Under the pieces are notes generated by a model. The model saw only the letters and a program-made list of their open reading frames with translations, did not search any database and was not told the origin of the DNA. Of a stretch of 64,000 nt of DNA, positions 13,401 through 23,755 are shown one piece after another. The translations under genes and the position numbers were made by a program. Location of the stretch: NCBI GenBank assembly GCA_036768485.1, contig JAVLUZ010000142.1:10717456-10781455 (forward strand). The letters run 5' to 3'. The DNA is from Mermis nigrescens (lineage: Eukaryota > Nematoda > Enoplea > Mermithida > Mermithidae). Each line of letters begins with the position of its first letter. Within the stretch, counting starts at the first letter, position 1.

Positions 13401-16400
13401 AAGTAAGACAGTATGTTAGATTATACTTAAATCCGGTCACCCCCATCCCTTTTTGAAGCTTTTGTAAAATTTCAAATTTTAGCGAATGAACAATTTTGCA
13501 TCCTCTTTCAACATTTTCTCGTCGTGTACTTTGGGAAATCACATTTTCGATCATTCAATGAAAAATTGAACCATTTTTTCCTTGCGTCTGAAAATGAAGT
13601 CTTTTTATTTTTACTTAAACGTTGAAATTTTCCATATATCAAACATTTTAAACATTATCATCTACTTACCCCAATAATCTACGTCATTTACGTGCTGGCA
13701 CGTAGCTGTGGGGGGACTGGGGGGTCCGGACTCCCCAAAATTCAGAAATAATCGGAAAAATGGGAATTTTTACACTTTATTTTGTGCTATTTTTGGCTTC
13801 AGACCCCTAAAAATTGGTGTTGGTCCCCCCAAAATAGGAGGGCTAGCTACGTGTCTGCTTACATGCGGCTAGCTAATTTACATTGCCCGAAATTTAAGGC
13901 TACTCTCCGCATCTTAAATTTTCATTGAAAAGAAGTGTTTTTTAAGCTTTCTGATATTTGATTAAAAAGTTTGCTGATAATTAATAATATTATGATGTTT
14001 AATTTTAAATCAAAAGTAAAGTACATATATATATATATACATTTTTAGATTTTGAATGGTATTAAACTTTGCAATCCTTCGTCATTCATTACAGCATTGG
14101 GCTATGTTCTTGAAAATGGCAAACACTTATTAACTTTCTGCAGCGTTGTTTGTATATAAGAAGACAAAATTTTGACCCTTTTGTTTCATATCCAGTTTTT
14201 TCGTAAAACAAATTTTTACCAATATATTGTGTATTATTTTTTCTAAATTTTACAGAAAAGTACGCTCTCCAATATTGCTGTATTTGTTACTATCGCTAAT
14301 GTTTGGATTTCTGGCCAGTTTTCTTGCTTTTCCATGCCTGCGCTACTCTCGGATGTACAACGATGCTTTGCGGTATTCGTCGGACAGCGCTTGGCAGAAG
14401 TAATTAGTCGTGATTGTTTAAATATTTTTAAAACAAATTAAAATTCAGATTTTCTTACATTAGATTCATCTATAAGATTAAAATGAATTAAAATTTACGA
14501 ATCAGCTTCAAATTGCATTAACTTTTAAATTAATTCAAATTACAGTTTATCGATTTTTAAATTACATTATTTACACTTCATCTCAAGTGTTCGAGCAATA
14601 ATTTTAAGAGCGAAGCGTAACGAAATTTTCACTCTTAGATGGATAAAAATCCTCTGAATTTGATGAATGGGTGAAAAGATGGTTTCTAGGATTCCAGCAC
14701 ACCTGGGCGTGGGGATTTGGGGGGGGGCGAGAAACCAAAATACACCCCCCAGAAATCAAAACACCCCCCAAGAATTCAGTTTTTGGAAATTTTTTTCGTT
14801 TTTTTCGCAATTTTTTGATGCCAGTGGATAGTGCTCGATGAGAAACGTCGAAAAATGGTGTTTTTCGCCATACCACCATTTTTAAGGCCATTTTTTGACC
14901 TCTGAAAAATCTTGCACCCCCCAGAATTTTCTTGCTGCCCACGTATGGATGCCAGTAGCCTAGCTAATGCGCAAATTTTATTCTTATTAAAACCCTAATC
15001 TTAATTTGTGTTCTAATAAGCTTTTCCTTTTCAAATTCGCTTTTGCCAAACAGTTACTAAAAGTCATGAAAAATGCATTATTTTTCCTAACCGACTTTAT
15101 TGGGCTACTCACTCTTCAAATCCGAAATTTTCCAAAGCGCAAAGTTTAATTGACAATCGGGATGGGCCACCAAGAATACTTTGAATTTACTGAGATTCTT
15201 TCGGAAAAATCCAATTGAAAAATTAAAAAATTGAAAAAAATATTCAAAATTCAAATTCAAATTTTATTAAATTTAAAGAATGAATCAATCAAGATTTAAT
15301 TATTAAAACATATCTGAAACACCACGGAACGCCCACATTATTTTGAGTTTTCTGTGGCAGTGATCGATTAAAGATAAGCAAAAGCCGTAAAATATTTAGC
15401 CGAATGGTGAAATTAGGTTTTTTAAATTCTACATAAAATCACAATTTATTTTCATGTTCCTGATTCACGCTACGTTTTTTGCTCCTCTGTTCGTGTTGTT
15501 ACTATGGATTCGCCCGTTGGCTCACGACCAGCTGATTTACGGAGAAAACGCGATGTAAGTTTAAATTATGTTGCCGCTACGATTCTAATCGAACTTATTC
15601 AGATTAAGGGCTGCTCGGGTCTAATAAAATTGCACAAATTAAACACAATGTACTTGGAATTCTAAGTCCGAAATTAGAATTTTGCCCCCTATTCTTGATC
15701 TTTCGGCAAAAGTAACAATTTCAAGCCGTTTGAAGTTTGCTGCGTTTTTCAAACCGTATGATTGTAAACGACAAAAATAGAAAAGGTAGATTTTTTCCGA
15801 ATTTCTGGCGAAGCAGATAAAAATTTAAGTTAGGAGAATAAGGGGAAGGGCTGCCTCTTGGTACCTGGCTATTTACTTTGATAAATTTTCGCGTTGCGGA
15901 TCATGTGCTGAGTGCTTTATTTAGTGACTAGCTGCACTACCCGGCGTTACCCGGGTTTAATTTGTTTTTGCAGTAGGTTATACAGGGTGACCCATATGTA
16001 TCTAGAAGAAGGCTGCACCCCGCCTGATGTTACTTCATGACATTGGCTAGCATATGTTTTAAGGGAAACGGGAATTAGGCGGAACCTTCCCCCAGCCCAG
16101 CCCGACACATCTTGAGTCTGCACACAGTAATCTGACTCCCCCTGTCAAATCCACCTGAAAAGGGAGTTAAAGAATCCCTGGCGCCGGCAAATTGTTGGAG
16201 ATTTGATTATACCAGAAGCTCCCATTTATTTTAACCTCCAAAATCCCAAAATTGCTCTGGTTTTTTCCTAACAGTTTTTACATTAGTTCTCATAAGTAAA
16301 AAATTCTATACCAGGAACAGACTGGAGTCAACCTTGGTAGATGCACTGACTATTTTACGAATTACATTTTTATTAAAATCACAAAAAAATTTTTATAAAT

Positions 16401-19400
16401 ATATTTTACAAACAAAGCATGTTTCAGGATCCCGCCACTTAGAATATGATGTTTTAGAAAAATCCTCAATCTTAATGTTTTTAAAAAATCCATAATTTTG
16501 ATGTTTCTTGAAAAATCAATAATTTTGATTGTTTTTTTTTAAAATCCGTAATTTTGGTGTTAAATGTGTAGCCTGAGGTTTTAAAAAATCTAATTCTTAT
16601 GTTTCTGAAAAAAATCCATAATCTTGATGTTTTTAAAAAATCCATAATTTTGATGTTTCAAAAAAAATTTACGCCCGCCACTTAGAATATGTTTTTAAAA
16701 AATCTTTAATCTTGATGTTTTTAAAAAATCCATAATTTTGATGTTTCTTGGAAAAATCCATAATTTTGATGTTTTTTTATTAATCCGTAATTTTGGTGTT
16801 ATTTTAAAAAATCCGTAATTTTGATGTGATTTTAAAAAATCCATAATTTTGATGTTTTTAAAAAAAATCCATAATTTTGATGTTTTTTAAAAAAATCCAT
16901 GTTTTTTTAAAAAGAATCCATAATTTTGATGTTATTTTAAAAAATCCATAATTTTGATGTTTTTTAAAAAATCCATAATTTTGATGTTGTTTAAAAAATC
17001 CATAATTTTGATGTTTCAAAAAATTTCCATAATGTTGGTGTTTCATCGTGCCCTATCTTATAGCGTTGAGTATGCTATAGCATTGGGTACTTTATACCGT
17101 GTCATATCTTATAGCATTGGGTATGTTATAGCATTAGGTATCTTATAGCATTGGGTATGCTATACCGTATCCTATCTTGTAGCATTAGGTATGTTAGCAT
17201 TGGGTATGTTATACAGTATCCTATCTCATAGCATTGGGTAAGGTACACCGTGTCCCATCTTGTAGCATTGGGTATCTTATATGTTATACCGTGTCATCTA
17301 AGCATTAGGTATCTCATAGCATTGGATATGTTATACCATGTCCTATCTTATTGCATTGTGTATGTTATAGAATTGGATATATTATACCGTGTCCTATCTT
17401 ATAGCATTGCATTGCTTATAGCATTGGTTATGTTATACCGTGTCCTATTTAATAACATTGGGTATGTTATTGCGTTATTCGGTTAAACCCGCAATACTGA
17501 GGTTTCGTAATGGTAAACGTAGGAGGGCATCCTGCATAACACATTGGTGGGTGGGTGTAAAACGACTATGCTTACAACGTGGAGTTGACTAACCGTTGTT
17601 AACCGGTTTGGTACCTGAAAAATCGGCCATCTCCCGAAAACGCCTATACTTATAGCACGGGAAGATACGCCGCTTCACTACTGCATAGGGTGAACGGCTG
17701 TGATTGGTCGAATTTCAATGTCGCTACGGCTCCTTCCCCCATTGGACCGACCTCGGCCCAAAATATCAGCCCACCAAATTTCATTGGGCCGGAGCCAACC
17801 CGGCACAAACATACGAACATACATACAAACAAACAAACTTTCAAAAATATATAGTAGATTTGCTAGTTATCGCTGCTTTCATACATGTAAGACAGTGATG
17901 GAGGAATCTCCCACTCAAAGTCGGCCGTCCCCATCCTTCCCCCAGAACCCGAAAACTTTTGACCCTTCCCCCGATTTTGAATTTTTTGGTCGTTTTTGGG
18001 TGTTTTTGGCCGTTTTAGCCAAAAATTGGAGGTTATTTACCCCTCCCCGTAAAAATGGCCGTGGACCCCCCCATCAAAAATTTTTTGAGCCGTTACATGT
18101 ATGACTGCATCATACATACGTACATGCAGACCCTGCAGACCCGTATCTAGGATCCGGCCAAGGGGAGGGGGACGGACCCTAACATAAATTGGTCTATATA
18201 TCGGGAAATTCATTGGGATAGCTCGCAAAAACCATATTTTTGGACGTTTTTCGGCATGCTCACTGAGATCATAAAAGAGAATTCTTCGAAAAGTTTTTTC
18301 CTCTTTGAAAGACTATAAAACGTGTCGTTTTCTGGTCGCATTTGAGCCAAAATTCTGAGAAATACTTCATATCTGGTGTGAAGCGCCTAAAATGTGAAAA
18401 TTTGGCCACAAAGACGTTTAATTTTTCTATCTTTCCGCGCATTATCTTACCCAACACATTTTTTTATCGGTCACCGCTCCCTCGTAAATACGGTCCTGCA
18501 TACATGTAAACAGTAGTGTGTCAGGTAATTTGGTGCCAATGGTAATTATTTTCGAGGTTTTTTTAGTCTGCTGTCTAAATAAGCAAGACCATATTTAGGG
18601 GATCGGGGGGGGTCCCCTTATTTGAATTTTTCGAAAGGTTAGACACTTTGCAGAAAGGTGGAAAAATAGCATCTCATGTGAAGTATAAGCATATTGAGGA
18701 AGAAGAAATGTTTTCCATCTTTGTATTTTATGATTTCAACCGACAGAGCATGTTCAAAAGCATTAGAAAATTTGATTGTTATTAAATATTCCAACGAAGC
18801 TTCTAAGACGACCTAGTTCATTATGGCAATGCTGGATAGTGGATATATATGTAGGAAGCTGCATGTGTGTATAGTACGCGTAACGCAATAATTTTATTCA
18901 GTAACGTCGCTATCAGGGCCGTATTTAAGGGAAGCGGGGGGCCTTGGCCGGATAAAAAATTTTGGAATGTGAGATAATGACCGGAACGATGGAAAAAGCG
19001 AATGTCTTTGTAGTAAAATGTTCCAATTTATAGCGCTTCGCGCCTGATATATGGTATTTCCTATCATTTTGGCTCTAGCGCGATGAAAAAATGACACTTT
19101 TTTACAACCTTTTTCAACTGAATTAAATTTGTTCGGAAGAGTTCGAATTTTATGATCTCAATCGATAGAGCGCGTCAAAAAACGTCGAAAAATGCGGTTT
19201 TTGCGAGCTACCCTACGGATTTTGCGTGATATAGACCAATTTATGTTGGGTCTGCCCCTTCCTTGGCCGCATCTCTTATACGGGCCTGGTCGCTAGTATG
19301 AACTGGCTTGAAAAATCGTATTCATTTTATTCGTATCACGTTATGAGTGATTTATGGGTAATTATGTAGGATAGAGTGCAATAAGATGAGTTCACGTTCG

Positions 19401-19865
19401 TCATAAATAATTTTTGTCACGCTGTTGATTTATTTTTGGGTACTTCGGTGTGTAAACTAAATATTAAGATTTGGTGTAAAGTAAATATTAAACTTTAAGA
19501 TTCACCCTTGAGCAATTCGAATCCGTTCGTTTGTGGATATCGTTTGCTCCGGTTATTTTACGCGTGGCAACGTGCCATCTGCATTTGCAATCCTATTTAA
19601 ATTTAGCGTTTGATAAAGTGAAGGAAATGAGGAACGAGGGTGGCCGTATCACGAACGTTGACTTGCAAAAAATGGTGATACTTTGATTAGCTATAATATT
19701 TCTTTTTATTTTATTAACTTCATTTTTCTTCAGGTTGCGCAAATATTCTATTACTTGTGCATCGTTGCCATGCAATATTTTGCCCCAGTTGCTTTAATAT
19801 TTTCGTTGAATTGTGTGCTGAAAACCCTTGGTGAGACATCTGATGCACTAATAAGCCTAGCAAGG
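4429..19865 (+). CDS. TMEM161: TMEM161-family multi-pass transmembrane protein (nine exons seen, both ends incomplete)
   Basis: Exons by translation, splice sites and phase: 4429-4532, 5009-5110, 6137-6391, 7428-7582, 8531-8591, 14256-14399, 15417-15554, 19500-19674, 19734-19865. All are bounded by AG/GT with matching phases, giving 1266 nt (422 codons) without a stop. Recognisable family blocks are LQKLSPRYSIGRWLLC (exon 1), LHPSNEEL (exon 2), the VDFRWLIDF segment (exon 3), GERSVCL (exon 4), FLAFPCLR (exon 6), FFAPLFVLLLWIRPLA (exon 7), ESVRLW...LRVATCHLHLQ (exon 8) and QYFAPVALIFSLNCVLKTLG (exon 9). Vertebrate TMEM161A is about 480 aa, so a start-codon exon and roughly 60 C-terminal residues are missing; I could not find them between 19.9 and 31 kb. 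The 3' splice of exon 7 adds about 12 unusual residues and is the least certain boundary. Role: membrane protein of poorly known function. The 5.7-kb and 3.9-kb introns are filled with transposable elements. Confidence 0.85.
5384..5787. mobile_element. Miniature element, family R2 (CATAGGTGCACAAGG...)
   Basis: A 404-bp element starting CATAGGTGCACAAGGTCAGG and ending near GTGTATG. It is flanked by GCAACAAG (5376-5383) and GCAATAAG (5788-5795), a 7/8 match as expected of an old hAT-type 8-bp duplication. A close copy lies at 20948-21366 with its own duplication, and an inverted copy at about 50720-51130. It sits in a TMEM161 intron and has no coding capacity. Confidence 0.7.
7914..8400. repeat. 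Dispersed repeat family R3 (GTACATGTAC / fold-back rich)
   Basis: This is a copy of a repeat built from CTTTGTACATGTACAAAG-like palindromes, the phrase GGTCCCCAAAAGTCTTTGTA and two GGCGC...GCGCC hairpins (one perfect at 8126-8138). The same modules recur in reverse orientation at 9715-10407 and, partly, at 11208-11580. It is probably a MITE; exact ends are not fixed. Confidence 0.55.
8666..8698. repeat. (TTAA)n microsatellite
   Basis: A short tract of tandem TTAA units with one interruption (AATC), inside an intron. Confidence 0.8.
9181..9637. repeat. Three tandem copies of a 151-bp unit
   Basis: Copies start at CTTTGATCTGTATAC at 9181, 9333 and 9484 (spacings 152 and 151). They are nearly identical, differing by an extra G in copy 1 and a few point changes, so the amplification looks recent. 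Each copy contains GGGGCACACGTGAGC. The repeated short reading frames in this stretch are a by-product of the tandem structure, not genes. Confidence 0.9.
9638..9705 (+). repeat. Possible 3' tail of a retroposon
   Basis: Directly after the tandem array the sequence runs through CCGAATAAAGTATCAG into short GTATTA repeats. An AATAAA signal followed by simple tandem repeats resembles the 3' ends of some non-LTR retrotransposons, but no coding remnant is adjacent. Weak call. Confidence 0.25.
9715..10407. repeat. Dispersed repeat family R3, inverted copy, interrupted by a hAT MITE
   Basis: This is the reverse-complement arrangement of the 7914-8400 copy: the palindromic GTACATGTA segments, the GCTTCGCGCC hairpin halves and the block ACACTAAAATCGCTGCTGTA are all recognisable. 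It is split by the element at about 9874-10060. Confidence 0.55.
9874..10060. mobile_element. Non-autonomous hAT-like element, family H1
   Basis: This is the reverse complement of the well-delimited element at 28112-28289: it begins near TGGCGGATCCAGGATTTTCC and ends CTAAATCCGCCCCTG. No clean 8-bp duplication remains, so the ends are inferred by similarity. It has inserted into an R3 repeat. Confidence 0.6.
10712..11948 (-). pseudogene. hAT transposase C-terminal (dimerisation) fragment, interrupted
   Basis: Two pieces are collinear on the - strand. The first (11948 down to about 11830) contains LLQWWKEKSKNLPILAFIAK. The second (about 10840 down to 10712) contains PATSVPSEQLFS and NRLHGEKAVRLLFL, the characteristic PATS..SER.FS and L...LLFL blocks of the hAT dimerisation domain. 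The two pieces are separated exactly by the 989-bp element at 10841-11829. The N-terminal zinc finger and catalytic region are absent, so this is a dead fragment carried by a non-autonomous element. Confidence 0.8.
10841..11829. mobile_element. hAT-like element (family H1 ends) nested inside the hAT transposase fragment
   Basis: Ends are CAGGGGCGAATCTAAGGGGG and CTAGATCCGCCACTG, flanked by perfect GCTGCAAG duplications (10833-10840 and 11830-11837). The interior contains R3 repeat modules and GGCGCTTCGCGCC hairpins (one at 11211-11223). It is younger than the host hAT element because it interrupts it. Confidence 0.85.
13695..13857. mobile_element. Miniature element, family R4 (GGCACGTAGCT ends)
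   Basis: Inverted termini GGCACGTAGCT / AGCTACGTG surround G-rich arms and the phrase CAAAATAGGAGGGCTAGCTA. A reverse-oriented copy lies at 57194-57356. Flanks TTTACGTG and CTTACATG match 6/8, a plausible old 8-bp duplication. Confidence 0.6.
14698..14947. mobile_element. Miniature element, family R5 (CACACCTGGGCGTGGGG...)
   Basis: A 250-bp element flanked by GATTCCAG (14690-14697) and GATGCCAG (14948-14955). It matches 51882-52151 (same orientation), 55993-56238 (inverted, perfect TSD) and a truncated copy near 61975-62110. Non-coding, in an intron. Confidence 0.75.
16440..17045. repeat. Minisatellite, about 25-35 bp unit (ATCCATAATTTTGATGT)
   Basis: More than fifteen imperfect tandem units built on ATCCATAATTTTGATGTT separated by A-runs of varying length. 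Confidence 0.85.
17046..17480. repeat. Minisatellite of TATAGCATTGGGTATGTTAT-type units
   Basis: Imperfect tandem units combining TTATAGCATTGGGTATG with TTATACCGTGTCCTAT; unit length varies. The corresponding array in the inverted copy is at about 54110-54520. Confidence 0.8.
18914..19288. mobile_element. Non-autonomous hAT-like element, family H2
   Basis: Termini CAGGGCCGTATTTAAGGG and ATACGGGCCTG with flanking GTCGCTAT (18906-18913) and GTCGCTAG (19289-19296), 7/8 identical. Relatives: 20209-20596 and, reversed, about 18136-18498. It lies in a TMEM161 intron and has no coding capacity. Confidence 0.75.
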
Positions 19866-20200
19866 GTAAGGCAGGGGCATGAATGGGCCCAGGGAGGGAA
19901 AATTGGAAAAAGCTAGGACCCTAGCACACGTTATACCTTGACAGAAATGATAAAACCCCCCAAAACATCATTTTAGTACAATTTTTTGTTCTTTTCGTAG
20001 CCTTTTCTTACCCTTCGCTACAGCTTGATGAAAAACGTCGCTAATTGGCGTATTTTTGCTTTTACATGTGATCAATTTTTTACCTTTTTTTCAAATTTTC
20101 AAAATTTGTACTTCCTGGTTTTAGGCTTTGCCCATATGCAGTCCAGAGGGGTTCAAATCATAGTATTTAGTCTGCATTGACGAAATAGAGGTGTAACCCA
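19866..20200 (+). other. Sequence following the last recognised TMEM161 exon
   Basis: Begins with a good 5' splice site (GTAAGG at 19866), so the gene should continue. I see no exon encoding the expected C-terminal WW-containing segment of the family here or in the next 10 kb. Confidence 0.5.
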
Positions 20201-20208
20201 TGCATGTA

Positions 20209-20596
20209 GGGACCGTATTTTAGGGGGCGGGCGCGGCCGCTTCCCCCTTGGCCGTAAAAAAATTTTAGCAGGTAAGATAATGCGCGGGAAGATAATTGCG
20301 TCTGTTTGCCCAAAAATCGTCAAATTTTCGGAGCTTCGTGCTGTATGTGAAGTATTTTCTATAGTTTTGTTTGTCTCGAGCGCGACCAAAAAATGACTCT
20401 TTTCGAGAGCCTTTTTAGAGAAAAATAAATTATTTTTCTCGAAAAGTTAGAATTTTATAAGCTCAACGGATAGAGCATGTTAAAAAACGTCGAAAAAATG
20501 CGTTTTTTACGAGCTATCCTTACGACATTTCCGACGTGTTAGCCAATTAATTTTGGGTCGGCCTTTTCCCCCTTGGCCGGATCCTAGATACGGGCG
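20209..20596. mobile_element. Non-autonomous hAT-like element, family H2
   Basis: Flanked by perfect TGCATGTA duplications (20201-20208 and 20597-20604). Ends GGGACCGTATTTTAGGGG and CCTAGATACGGGCG; shares its interior with 18914-19288 (AAACGTCGAAAAA, CTTCCCCCTTGGCC). Confidence 0.75.
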
Positions 20597-20947
20597 TGCA
20601 TGTAAAGGCTCGAAATTTTGGATGGGGTGGGGGTCCCTGGCCATTTTCAGAGGGTGGGATTAGTAACTTTAACTCTCGGTCGAAGATGGTAAAAATATCT
20701 AAAAATGACCGAAAAAACGCAAATTGTTGTCAAAGGGGGTGTCAAAAATTTCCTGACTTTTGGGGAGATAGAACGACGACCAACTTTAGGGGTTCCCGCC
20801 CCCTGTTACTTGTTTAGTGGTACGTGGCCGCTGATCATCTGCTATTAAATGGGAGGATTTGATATACACGCTGGCAAGGAAAATGCTCAGATGGAGCAAA
20901 ATAGGCGATATACAGTCGAACCTCGTTCAGGATAACTCGGATAGTAG

Positions 20948-21366
20948 CATAGGTGCACAAGGTCAGGGTCGGCAGGGGGTGAAGTCCCAAAAATACAAAA
21001 AAGTAAATTTAACCTTCACGATTTGTTTGCTGTTTTAAGGATCAAAATGGTCAAAATAGCTTACAAAACGTTTTTTCGTGGTAATATCGCATTTTAAAAG
21101 CATTTTCAGTCCATTTTGACTGCATTATATCACTTTTAACACTAAAAAATGAAAAAAATTCATCCATTCTGGGCGCTGTTTGAGTAAAAAGTATTTAAAA
21201 GCTGGCGCGGAGCGCCGGAAAAATGTTGTTGTTTTTTCTGCTTTTGATCTCAAACATGATGCAAAAACGTTCCATCAGCTCAAAATCGCCGGACAGTAAC
21301 TGTTCTGCTCTGTCCGGCTGACCCTTCAGGGGGAGTGAATATCCCCTCACCCCTATGTGCATGCAT
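20948..21366. mobile_element. Miniature element, family R2
   Basis: A 419-bp copy of the 5384-5787 element, flanked by perfect GGATAGTAG repeats (20939-20947 and 21367-21375). It contains a GGCGCGGAGCGCC hairpin. The larger hAT element at 21377 landed in the right-hand flank of this copy. Confidence 0.8.
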
Positions 21367-21376
21367 GGATAGTAGA

Positions 21377-23000
21377 TAGTGATCGACCGGAGCGGCCAAA
21401 ATGGCGGAGCCGGATTGGACCATGTTGCTCCGGCCGGAGCCGGAGCTGGAGAAATATTATTTTACACGTGTGGACAGATAGGACATCTTTGTGACCAAGA
21501 CCTAGACCATAGTGCACATGCATCTCAACTGCATACCAGCTAGTTACTTAAAAAATGGCACGATTATATGAGCATGTATGAGGAATGAAACGTGAAAAAC
21601 ATTCATTTGTCGTACCTATATATTTTTAGATAACTTATGCAGCAATTTGAGACGCTGTCGTCTCTATAGCCTGCCCTAAATAAAGCGTCAATAGGCAATA
21701 TTTGATGTAAAAGCATGATTGTGTGTGACCGTAGGCAGGTCCGTATCCAGAGAGGGCGGGGGCCCGCCCCCCCGGAATAGAAAGAAACTTTTGTTTCTCC
21801 CAAGGGCCCCCTAAAGGGAAAAATTAAAAATTGGCGAAGTGCGTACCGCCAAAACAGGTTTTTAGCGTACGTTTGAGCTAGTGAGCTCAAAGTTTTCCGG
21901 CGCTTCGCGCCAGATTTATTGTTTATGTATAGGTTTGTCTTCTAAACCGCTAAAAATCGCTCAAATTTGAGCTAGACATAGAGAGCATGTCAATTTTTTT
22001 CCAGCGCTATGCTCCGGATTCATTGTTTAGCTATACTTTTTGCCTTATAGCTCACTCAAAACAGCTCAAGTTTGAGTAATGACATGGGAAACATGAAATT
22101 TTTCCGGCGCTTCGCGCTGTATTTATTGTTTATATATGTTTTTTGTCTTCTAGTCCGCTCAAAACCGCGCAAATTCGAACTTGACATGCAGAATATGTCA
22201 ATTTTTTTCGACGCTTGGCGCCGAAGTATTCATTATCTGTATTCTTTTTCTATGTAAAGCACAATGATCAAGTACAAATGCAAGAGATAAGAAATATTTC
22301 GTCGATTAAGTGATGAGAAATTAGCTTAAACGATAAATTTGCTGTATATCAATATGAAATAAACTGAAAATTTTTTAATTTTTTTGAAATTTTTTTCACC
22401 ATATAGAGCTCGCCGAGATAGCTCAAAACTGCCTTTATTTTCGCCTATCTCCTGATGGTTCTCGAGATATCTGGCCTCAAAAATTTTCGCTCCTTCCCCC
22501 ATTCCTCCCTCCCGAAATAAAATCCTGGTTACGGGCCTGCACATAGGTACGTTACATGCTATACTTTGTTCATTGAACCGCGAATATGACGTACAGAATG
22601 GACAGTAACATCTGGAAAATCAATATAGCATGTGCAGTGCAGGCCAGACTGCATCTTATGCTATCTCTAAGAGTTCCAGTGTTAACAGGAATTTTTTGCA
22701 GCGATTTTCACAGCGATTGCATTAATCGATCAATGGAGTAATTTTCTTTCCTCTTAAAAATGAATATTTTACGATTGTGGTGGTGACACTTTATTTGGTG
22801 TTATTTCCTTTTCTGCTATTGTATTGTGCTCTGACTAAATTTAATAAGCATAATGTCAGCAATTAGTACATTCAGTCACTATGCAAAAAAACGAAAAAAT
22901 TCACCGGCTTCCGGCCGATTTTCGGATGTCCTCCGGCCTGAGCACTGGAGTGGAAAATATGGCCGGATTTGCTGGTGGCCGTATCTCCGGTCGATCACTA
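21377..23000. mobile_element. hAT-like element with 8-bp TSD carrying a nested MITE
   Basis: Inverted ends TAGTGATCGACCGGAG / CTCCGGTCGATCACTA, flanked by perfect ATAGTAGA (21369-21376 and 23001-23008). Subterminal GGCCGGAGC-rich repeats occur at both ends. The 804-bp element at 21736-22539 lies inside. No convincing transposase remains. Confidence 0.8.
21736..22539. mobile_element. Non-autonomous hAT-like element, family H3 (hairpin-array)
   Basis: Ends CAGGTCCGTATCCAG and GGTTACGGGCCTG. It is the inverted relative of 60027-60816. The interior has roughly 105-bp units, each with a hairpin of the GGCGCTTCGCGCC type (first at 21899-21911) followed by a GTTTAGCTATA-like phrase. The 8-bp flanks match only partly. 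Confidence 0.7.
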
Positions 23001-23261
23001 ATAGTAGACACCCCCGCTCAATAAACACCCTTCTTTTCGGGCCCATTTAAAGTGCTATGCTTTATCTAAGTTGGAACCCGCTTAACAAGCTGTCGGTTCA
23101 CGGTTAATAAACACGAATCCATAAGACCGTGGCTATGTGACAACGTGCTAATGACCTCGCTTAATAAACTTGCCTGGAACACATGCACAGTGAAGGTTAA
23201 ATTTATGAATATTCAGAGGGATACAATAATGTTCCGCCATGTTTACGTTTGGATAAGTAAG

Positions 23262-23755
23262 AAAAAATGCTCCGACGGAGCAGAAGAGGTGCAAAATCCA
23301 TAAGAATGTGCTAAACAATTAGACTTCGTCTAAACAACGCAAAAATCGAAGTATATTGTGCGGCTTATGCCTGTTTCTGTAGACTGAATTGAGTTGGCCT
23401 GAAGGTGGTGTAATATTTACATTGATAATCTTGTTTTCCATCAAAGCATTGTGGAAGGTGAGGTTTCGTGAAAAAATTATAAATCGACTGTTTAACAAAC
23501 ATGAAAGCTTTTCAATTGTTCTTTGCGAAACAGTGAAAAATGTTTTGTGACTAAAACTTGTTTTTTCACAGGCCGCAGAATATACTTCGATTTTTGCGTT
23601 GTTTAGGGGAAGTCTCTGTTTAGCACATATTTACGGCTTTTGCGCATATAGGGAAATTTTCCCTAGTCCCCTCCATTTAAATCCTTAAGAATAAATAAAT
23701 CCAAGTATATTCATCTTTTTTGCTCCATCGGGGCATTTTTTCGTGCTAGTATTCT
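23262..23755. repeat. Diverged fold-back element related to the end of repeat X
   Basis: Left arm AAAAAATGCTCCGACGGAGC...AATCGAAGTATATTGTGCGG and right arm CCGCAGAATATACTTCGATT...TTTTTTGCTCCATCGGGGC are inverted copies. The same long arms end repeat X at 29717-30477 and 39077-39868. Confidence 0.7.

Larger units (their letters stand above)
8592..14255. other. 5.7-kb intron of the TMEM161 gene, largely transposon-derived
   Basis: Between exons 5 and 6 there is no host coding sequence that I can recognise. The intron holds a TTAA microsatellite, a three-copy 151-bp tandem repeat, family R3 copies, a hAT element with a second hAT element nested inside, and a miniature element near 13.7 kb. The stretch 12330-13690 shows nothing recognisable. 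Confidence 0.7.
15938..17880. repeat. Composite repeat with two internal minisatellites (family R6, copy 1)
   Basis: One end is at GCTGCACTACCCGGCGTTACC and the other near CAAAAATATATAGTAGAT. Between them lie a minisatellite of AAAATCCATAATTTTGATGT units (about 16440-17045), another of CTTATAGCATTGGGTATG units (about 17045-17480) and a conserved block with GTCGCTACGGCTCCTTCCCC. An inverted copy occupies 53757-55021 with the same order of parts. Coding potential is nil; the class is not recognised with confidence. Confidence 0.7.

Noticed and set aside
16858..17046. Repetitive KHQNYGF-type peptide on the - strand
   Set aside because: It is a translated minisatellite, with no start context or conservation.
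16440..17480. CRISPR-like array
   Set aside because: Units are contiguous imperfect minisatellites without unique spacers, in a eukaryotic context.
22700..22860. Last exon of the TMEM161-type gene (TGGTGG and a hydrophobic frame)
   Set aside because: The frames after both nearby acceptors hit stop codons, and the region belongs to a hAT element defined by its TSD.
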